Below are positions 32,164-36,124 of a stretch of 36,124 nt of DNA, piece after piece. The position numbers and the translations under genes were made by a program. Each line of letters opens with the position of its first letter. Position 1 is the first letter of the stretch. A model generated the notes under the pieces. It ran no database searches, was not told the origin of the DNA, and saw only the letters and a list, made by a program, of their open reading frames with translations. This DNA comes from JBFHDX01 sp041584475 (GTDB lineage Bacteria > Pseudomonadota > Alphaproteobacteria > UBA8366 > JADFVY01), in NCBI GenBank assembly GCA_041584475.1, contig JBFHDX010000028.1, forward strand, positions 1 through 36,124. Reading direction: 5' to 3'.

Positions 32164-32699
32164 TCCCCCTTGGCGCCGGCCCCGTCGACGCCCAGCCGGT
32201 CCTTGACGACGTCGGTGAACAGCGCGGTCAGCAGCGTCACGCGCATCGCCGTCTCCTCCGACACCTCGCCGTCGCCGAACGCGCCGGCCTCGATCAGGCC
32301 GGCCGCGCGTTCGCGCACGGCGACGATCAGCGGATCGTTATCCATGTTAACGGTGCCGGCGACGTAGCGCACCAGCTTGTCCGCCGCGACCATGGCCTTG
32401 ATGTAGTCGGTATCGCCGCCGTCCTGGCATTCGCCGACACGCTGCTTGATCGCCTCGGTGCCGAGGCCGGAGAGCTCGCCGATCGCCGCGAACGTCGCCT
32501 CGGCGGCGTCCAGCGGCTCGAGATCGTCGCCGTGCCGGCCCTGCGTCATCTGGATCCCGGCGCACATCAGGAAGCCCAGCACGTAGGCGTCGTTCCACAG
32601 GATCTTCGGCGCCGCCTGCGCCCGCAGCCCGTCATCGACGAAGATGCCGACCACCTCCTCCGCGGTCGCCCTGGCCTCGGTCTGCAACGCATCGCTCAT
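32160..32699 (-). CDS. uncharacterised helical protein, paralogue of the gene at 19201-19728
   Basis: A 179-residue acidic, probably cytoplasmic protein. It shares with the gene 12.4 kb upstream the motifs WNDAYVLGFLMCAGI, LSGLG, DTDYIKAMVAADKLVRYVAG, DNDP, VRERA and a terminal LFTDVVKDRLGVD. The shared W-[DN]-D-x-Y-V-x-G-F-L and D-x-D-Y-[IV]-x6-A-x-K-L patterns look like family signatures. GAGGAA lies seven bases before ATG 32699. It is coupled by ATGA overlap to the CWC gene, a context absent from the other copy. I do not recognise the family or know its function. Confidence 0.8.
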   Translation of the reverse strand: MSDALQTEARATAEEVVGIFVDDGLRAQAAPKILWNDAYVLGFLMCAGIQMTQGRHGDDLEPLDAAEATFAAIGELSGLGTEAIKQRVGECQDGGDTDYIKAMVAADKLVRYVAGTVNMDNDPLIVAVRERAAGLIEAGAFGDGEVSEETAMRVTLLTALFTDVVKDRLGVDGAGAKGE

Positions 32700-32759
32700 C
32701 GTCGGTTCCTCGGTTTGCCGGGTGGCGCCGGGCAGGCCGGCGCGCCGGACTGGGTCGGT

Positions 32760-33488
32760 TCAGGCAACCGCGCCGAACACGCGCCGCAGTAGCTCGGTCG
32801 TGCGTTTCGCCGGGTCGCGGCGGATCGCCGCCTCCTCGCGCCCGACGTAATGGAACAGCCCGTCGAGCGAGCCGCGGACCGCGTAGCGCGTCAGGTCGGT
32901 CTTGACGTCGGGCACGAACGGCACCGCCTCGTAGTTCGCCATCATCCGGTCCCAGGCGCGGACCGCGCCGACCGCGGACAGCGCGTCGAGCACGATCGGC
33001 GTGTAGCGGTCGGTAAGGCGCGGGGTCATCTTGCCCCGGAAATAGCGTGTCGCGGCATCGTCCGGACCCTTCCAGATACCGCGCACGTCGTCGATCGTCA
33101 GCTCGGCGATCGCCTGCCAGAACACCTCGCGCGCCTCGGGTGCCGCCCGCTCGGCGGCGCGGTTCATGGTCTCCTCGACCTCGGCGGTATGGCGGCCGAG
33201 ACCGAGCGGCTCGAGCACCTCGTGCACGCGGCGCAGATCGTCGGGCAGCGGAATGCGGATCGCCGGGTCGTCGAAATAGCCGCCGTGGCGGCCGACCTGG
33301 GTGACGACCCGTGCGGTGCCGACGTTGAGCGCCTCCTTGAGCCCGGCGGCGATCTCGCCGTCGCTCAGCGCGCCGGCGCCCGCCGCCCCGGCCAGCACCT
33401 GCTGCAGCGTCGCGTCGAGGCCGGTGGTCTGGCAACCGGCCAGGGCCGAGCCGGAGAGCAGCATCAGAAGCGTCCGTCGTGCGAGCAT
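32760..33488 (-). CDS. DUF4197 lipoprotein
   Basis: A 242-residue envelope protein. The lipoprotein signal (MLARRTLLMLLSGSALAGC) gives a lipid-anchored Cys at residue 19. The rest matches DUF4197: GALSDGEIAAGLKEALNVGTARVVTQVG, GGYFDDPAIRIPLPDDLRRV, MNRAAERAAPEAREVFWQAIAELTIDD, ATRYFRGKMTPRLTDRYTPIV and a C-terminal SLDGLFHYVGREEAAIRRDPAKRTTELLRRVF. The function of the family is unknown. The ATG at 33488 has CGGAG eight bases upstream; the in-frame extension to 33578 lacks support and would bury the lipobox. It lies 60 bases upstream of the paralogue gene on the same strand. Confidence 0.9.
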   Translation of the reverse strand: MLARRTLLMLLSGSALAGCQTTGLDATLQQVLAGAAGAGALSDGEIAAGLKEALNVGTARVVTQVGRHGGYFDDPAIRIPLPDDLRRVHEVLEPLGLGRHTAEVEETMNRAAERAAPEAREVFWQAIAELTIDDVRGIWKGPDDAATRYFRGKMTPRLTDRYTPIVLDALSAVGAVRAWDRMMANYEAVPFVPDVKTDLTRYAVRGSLDGLFHYVGREEAAIRRDPAKRTTELLRRVFGAVA

Positions 33489-33927
33489 CGCCCGTCTCCG
33501 GGTCAGTGGATGGTTCCGCATCCTAGCGGCAAACCGTTGCGCGGAGGTAAAGGGCCGGCGGCAGCCATGGCAAGACAAAAAAGCGGGCGGCTCTCGCCGC
33601 CCTCGAGGTTCTCCCCTGACAGGTGGAGGCTTGCGGCACGGGGCCGGCCGCGGGCGCGGGTCCGGTCGGCCCCGGCCCCGGTTGGGCCGGTCTCGGGTCC
33701 CGCTTACCAGCGCGCGCTGGAAATCGCCTCGCGTTCGCGTTTCCCGGGCGACGGAGCGTCCGCGGTCGGGCGCTCGCGGTGCCGTGTGCGGTGTGCGCTT
33801 AAACGCCGTCTTAACGCTGAATGGTGTAGGATTTCGGGTATGCGGCGGGCCTGCGGTGCTTGCCGGCGCATGGCCCCGATATCACTTATCTGCCCCCGTA
33901 TCCGCAACCGACCGGAGCGCGAGACCG
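33489..33927. other. 439-base divergent region with an orphan terminator
   Basis: Between the DUF4197 gene (minus) and the LOG gene (plus). Besides the minus-strand terminator at 33577-33602, it holds highly GC-rich, palindrome-rich sequence (33640-33720) and an AT-richer patch (33799-33840) with TAGGAT at 33827-33832 as a possible plus-strand -10. No supported protein gene. A minus-strand small RNA ending at the terminator is possible. Confidence 0.45.
33577..33602 (-). terminator. intrinsic terminator on the minus strand with no gene ahead of it
   Basis: Read on the minus strand: GGGCGGC (33602-33596), loop GAGA, GCCGCCC (33591-33585), then GC and six T (33582-33577). The nearest start on this strand is downstream (33488), and no gene precedes it within the 325 bases to the divergent LOG gene. 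It may end a small RNA. Confidence 0.6.
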
Positions 33928-34746
33928 ATGACCAAGCGAGACCGCCGCGGCGCCTTTCCGACGGCGCAGGAGGACGAGAAGGCGGCGCGGCGTCACAAGG
34001 ACACGCCGCAGACCCTCTCGCCGAGCTACCGGCTCGCCTTCGACGACCCGGATTTCCTGGTGCGCGAGGAGCTGCGCCCGGTCCGCCTGCAGCTCGAGCT
34101 GCTGAAACCCGAGCTCGCGCTGCAGGAGGAGAAGGTCGAATCGACGATCGTCGTGTTCGGCAGCGCCCGCGCGCCGTCGGGCGAGGAGCGGGACGGCGAG
34201 GACGACCCGCGCGGCCGCACCGACCGCACGCAGGACTACGAGCAGGCGCGCCGCTTCGCCCGGCTGATCTCGGAACAGCAGCGCAACAACGGGCTCAAGA
34301 ACGTCATCGTCACCGGCGGCGGGCCGGGCATCATGGAGGCCGCCAACCGCGGCGCGCACGACGCCGGCGCCCGGTCGATCGGCCTCAACATCGTCCTGCC
34401 CTTCGAGCAGGCGCCGAACCCGTACATCACGCCGACGCTCAGCTTCCAGTTCCACTATTTCGCGATCCGCAAGATGCATTTCCTGATGCGCTCGCGGGCG
34501 CTGGTGTGTTTTCCCGGCGGGTTCGGGACGATGGACGAGCTGTTCGAGACGCTGACGCTGATCCAGACCGGCAAGATCATGCCGATCCCGGTGCTGCTGT
34601 TTCGCGAGCGCTGGTGGCGCCGCATCGTCGATTTCGAGGCGATGGCCGAGGAGGGCGTGATCTCGCCCGAGGACCTCGAGATCTTCCGCTTCGTCGAGAG
34701 CGCCGAAGAGGCGGTCGCGGCGATCGACGCGTTCTACGCGAAATAG
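33928..34746 (+). CDS. LOG family (TIGR00730-type) Rossmann-fold protein
   Basis: A 272-residue cytoplasmic protein of the LOG/lysine-decarboxylase-like family, members of which are cytokinin riboside 5'-monophosphate phosphoribohydrolases or nucleotide phosphoribohydrolases. Signature motifs: VTGGGPGIMEAANRGA and FPGGFGTMDELFETLTLIQTGK (PGGxGTxxE), with TIVVFGSARA in the first strand. An N-terminal extension of about 85 residues and a charged insert (PSGEERDGEDDPRGRTDRTQ) distinguish it from the shorter LOG proteins. The start is ATG 33928. Two tandem hairpin repeats follow 15 bases after the stop. The true substrate is uncertain. Confidence 0.9.
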   Translation: MTKRDRRGAFPTAQEDEKAARRHKDTPQTLSPSYRLAFDDPDFLVREELRPVRLQLELLKPELALQEEKVESTIVVFGSARAPSGEERDGEDDPRGRTDRTQDYEQARRFARLISEQQRNNGLKNVIVTGGGPGIMEAANRGAHDAGARSIGLNIVLPFEQAPNPYITPTLSFQFHYFAIRKMHFLMRSRALVCFPGGFGTMDELFETLTLIQTGKIMPIPVLLFRERWWRRIVDFEAMAEEGVISPEDLEIFRFVESAEEAVAAIDAFYAK

Positions 34747-34761
34747 CTCGTGCCGCCCTCC

Positions 34762-34833
34762 GCCGAGCGCCGGGCTGGCCCCGGGAGCACGGCATCGGAT
34801 CTCTGATCCGATGCCCGTGGCGGCGCGAGGCCC
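34762..34833 (+). repeat. hairpin repeat unit 1
   Basis: A 72-base element aligned without gaps to unit 2 with 17 differences by hand count. Its core is a perfect 10-bp stem (34792-34801 with 34805-34814) with loop TCT. Conserved flanks include GCCGAG at the start and CGTGGCG and CGAGGCCC at the end. It could also help end the LOG transcript, though no T run follows. Confidence 0.75.
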
Positions 34834-34858
34834 GGAAAAATAGCCAATGCCAGTTTCA

Positions 34859-34930
34859 GCCGAGGAGCGGGATGGCCACGGGATCGCGGCCGCGGGTCTG
34901 TGATCCGCGGCGCGTGGCGCTCCGAGGCCC
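34859..34930 (+). repeat. hairpin repeat unit 2
   Basis: Second 72-base unit, 97 bases downstream in the same orientation. The stem is 34889-34898 with 34902-34911, loop TGT. Relative to unit 1, two stem pairs are changed on both sides (A:T to C:G and T:A to G:C) and one becomes a G-T wobble, so pairing is preserved. Confidence 0.75.
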
Positions 34931-35266
34931 AAAGACAAGGTCATTCCACACTCGGCCGGCCGATAGTCTGCCGGTCGACCAGGGTTCGGTCTGCGCCAAA
35001 GCTTGATCGCCTGCTGTTTCGGCTCGTCGAGCGGGTCGAAGCAGAAGACGCAGATGATGAGGATGATCGTTGGGAAGGGGGGTGACGTTGGCCGGTCCGC
35101 ATACCGACAGAGAGCGGACCTTCGACTGCACTCTTCGTAACGGCTGCTTTTGGCCAGGAGGAGACATTTTGTTTCGGCTTCAGTTTTACGGTTAATTGCT
35201 GAACGATCAGTAGAGCTAAGAATTAAGTGACGCCTGGGTGGCTACGCTTAAGTTTGGGAGATTGAC

Positions 35267-36124
35267 GTGAACACAATGAAGGCTGTCGTTGTTCATGAGG
35301 CCGGAGGCCCCGACGTTCTGAAGATCGAGAGCCGACCGATACCGGAAGCGAAGCCTGGGTGGGTGCTGATACGGGTCGGCGCCTTTGGTCTCAACCGGTC
35401 TGAGCTTTTTACCCGTCAAGGGCATTCTCCAAACGTTCCATTCCCTCGCATTCTGGGGATTGAGGCGGTTGGCACGGTTTTCGAGGCTCCGGACGGTGAA
35501 TTCCGCCGGGGCGACATTGTTGCCACCGCCATGGGAGGCATGGGGCGGCAGTTCGATGGCAGCTACGCCGAGTATACACTTGTCCCAGCAGGCCAGGTGC
35601 AGAAGCTCACAACCAGATTGCCTTGGGATGTGTTGGGCGCTTTACCCGAAATGGTCCAAACCGCATGGGGCTCTCTCAACACTTCGCTCAGAGTGCAGAA
35701 AGATGAAACCTTGTTGATCCGCGGCGGCACAACGTCAGTCGGCCTGACGGCCGCCATTCTTGCGAAGCGGGCAGGGCTTCGGGTTCTTGCAACGTCGCGG
35801 CGCGAGGATCGCCGCGAGATGTTGATAAAAAACGGCGCCGACGAGGTTTTCGTCGATAGCGGACAGATTGCGGAGGCTGTTCGCGAAGCACATCCGGATG
35901 GCGTCGAGAGGGTTCTCGAACTCGTTGGGACGACGACGTTGATCGACAGTCTGCAATGCGCCGCTCCTGGTGGCGCAGTCTGCATGACGGGTATGGTCGG
36001 AAATGCGTGGGAGTTTGAGCGGTTCAGCCCGATGGGCGCAATTCCAACTGCGGTAAGCTTGACCACCTATTCAGGCGGGTCAGAGGATTTCATATCAACG
36101 CCCCTGCAGCAGATTGTCGATGCC
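35267..36124 (+). CDS. MDR-superfamily alcohol dehydrogenase / quinone oxidoreductase-like, 3' end beyond the window
   Basis: 286 codons are visible of an NAD(P)H-dependent medium-chain dehydrogenase/reductase. N-terminal catalytic fold: KAVVVHEAGGPDVLKIESRP, VGAFGLNRSELFTRQG, FPRILGIEAVGTV. Nucleotide-binding fold: LLIRGGTTSVGLTAAILAK, then RVLATSRREDRREMLIKNGADEVFVD. The GHE zinc ligand is replaced by GIE, pointing to the zinc-independent quinone oxidoreductase branch. The start is GTG 35267 because GGGAG lies six bases before it; an ATG at 35276 is too far from that site. Codon use and base composition are distinctly less GC-rich than in the other genes of the window, suggesting transfer. 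Confidence 0.88.
   Translation, partial: MNTMKAVVVHEAGGPDVLKIESRPIPEAKPGWVLIRVGAFGLNRSELFTRQGHSPNVPFPRILGIEAVGTVFEAPDGEFRRGDIVATAMGGMGRQFDGSYAEYTLVPAGQVQKLTTRLPWDVLGALPEMVQTAWGSLNTSLRVQKDETLLIRGGTTSVGLTAAILAKRAGLRVLATSRREDRREMLIKNGADEVFVDSGQIAEAVREAHPDGVERVLELVGTTTLIDSLQCAAPGGAVCMTGMVGNAWEFERFSPMGAIPTAVSLTTYSGGSEDFISTPLQQIVDA

Larger units (their letters stand above)
34747..35266. other. 520-base intergenic region across a composition change
   Basis: The first 184 bases hold two tandem hairpin repeats. From about 34990 to 35170 the sequence resembles the degenerate intergenic text often met in Alphaproteobacteria (GCGGACCTTCG ... CTGCTTTTGG ... GACATT). A 61-codon plus frame from 34900 ends in an acidic tail but lacks a start signal. 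Closer to the next gene the DNA is clearly AT-richer. It carries a promoter-like TTGTTT (35169-35174), 17 bases, TTAATT (35192-35197), then an imperfect palindrome CTGAACGATCAG that could be a TetR-type operator. Confidence 0.45.

Noticed and set aside
33640..33720. 6S, SRP or RNase P RNA in the GC-rich palindromic stretch
   Set aside because: None of the conserved cores I remember for these RNAs could be placed with confidence; only a generic small RNA is proposed.
34900..35085. 61-codon frame with an acidic C-terminus
   Set aside because: It overlaps hairpin repeat unit 2, has no start signal, and its sequence looks like degenerate intergenic DNA.
1..36124. CRISPR arrays, insertion sequences, phage genes, toxin-antitoxin pairs
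   Set aside because: No regularly spaced repeats, transposase or phage-type proteins were found; the repeats seen are pairs or single hairpins.

Overview
The window is GC-rich (roughly 70 % by eye, with GC-ending codons in nearly every gene). It looks like chromosomal DNA of an alphaproteobacterium, most plausibly Rhodospirillales-like. The evidence is a SUV3-type helicase / S4 RNA-binding protein / TerB-like protein / 7Fe ferredoxin / CarD block, an alphaproteobacterial-type RpoH, a bacterial Fe-S photolyase, and PQQ enzymes. This placement is inference from gene content; no rRNA or other phylogenetic marker lies in the window.

Layout. (1) 1-948: 5' part of a nicotinate phosphoribosyltransferase (minus), divergent from 1029-5729, which reads helicase, Hsp15-like S4 protein, TerB-like protein, FdxA and CarD. 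(2) 5807-7792: a PPP-type phosphoesterase that has lost metal ligands, then an RpoH sigma factor behind two promoter-like signals. (3) 7839-10768 (minus): a tandem pair of M48 metalloprotease lipoproteins with LysM-like tails. (4) 10952-13742 (plus): SNase-like protein, prolyl aminopeptidase and secreted phosphoesterase, tightly packed. (5) 13750-17953 (minus): glutathione peroxidase, Fe-S photolyase/cryptochrome, class I CPD photolyase and TspO, which look like one photo-oxidative stress operon. (6) tRNA-Arg(CCU), two uncharacterised genes and a secreted cyclase-family enzyme. (7) 21143-26870: a PQQ module. A beta-propeller protein and a substrate-binding protein are divergent from a PQQ alcohol dehydrogenase and a c4-like cytochrome. 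(8) 27105-34746: ankyrin protein, isopropylmalate/isocitrate dehydrogenase relative, methyltransferase, PQQ-type sugar dehydrogenase flanked by a repeat pair, small Cys-rich protein, a second member of the uncharacterised family of block 6, DUF4197 lipoprotein and LOG protein. (9) From about 34930 the composition drops and a partial quinone-oxidoreductase-like gene begins; this may be imported DNA.

How parts may work together. The most interesting link is regulatory. The same arrangement, TGATCC, exactly 18 bases, then TATAC or TAGAA, lies upstream of rpoH and upstream of the peroxidase/photolyase/TspO operon. It resembles the promoter of the RpoE-ChrR singlet-oxygen response known from Rhodobacter, where an RpoH paralogue is itself a target. 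The window may therefore hold a sigma-cascade output module against photo-oxidative stress. Other points for a second look are a tandem hairpin element with compensatory base changes (34762-34930), a minus-strand terminator with no gene in front of it (33577-33602), and a degenerate phosphatase between CarD and RpoH. All alignments and counts were done by hand without database searches.
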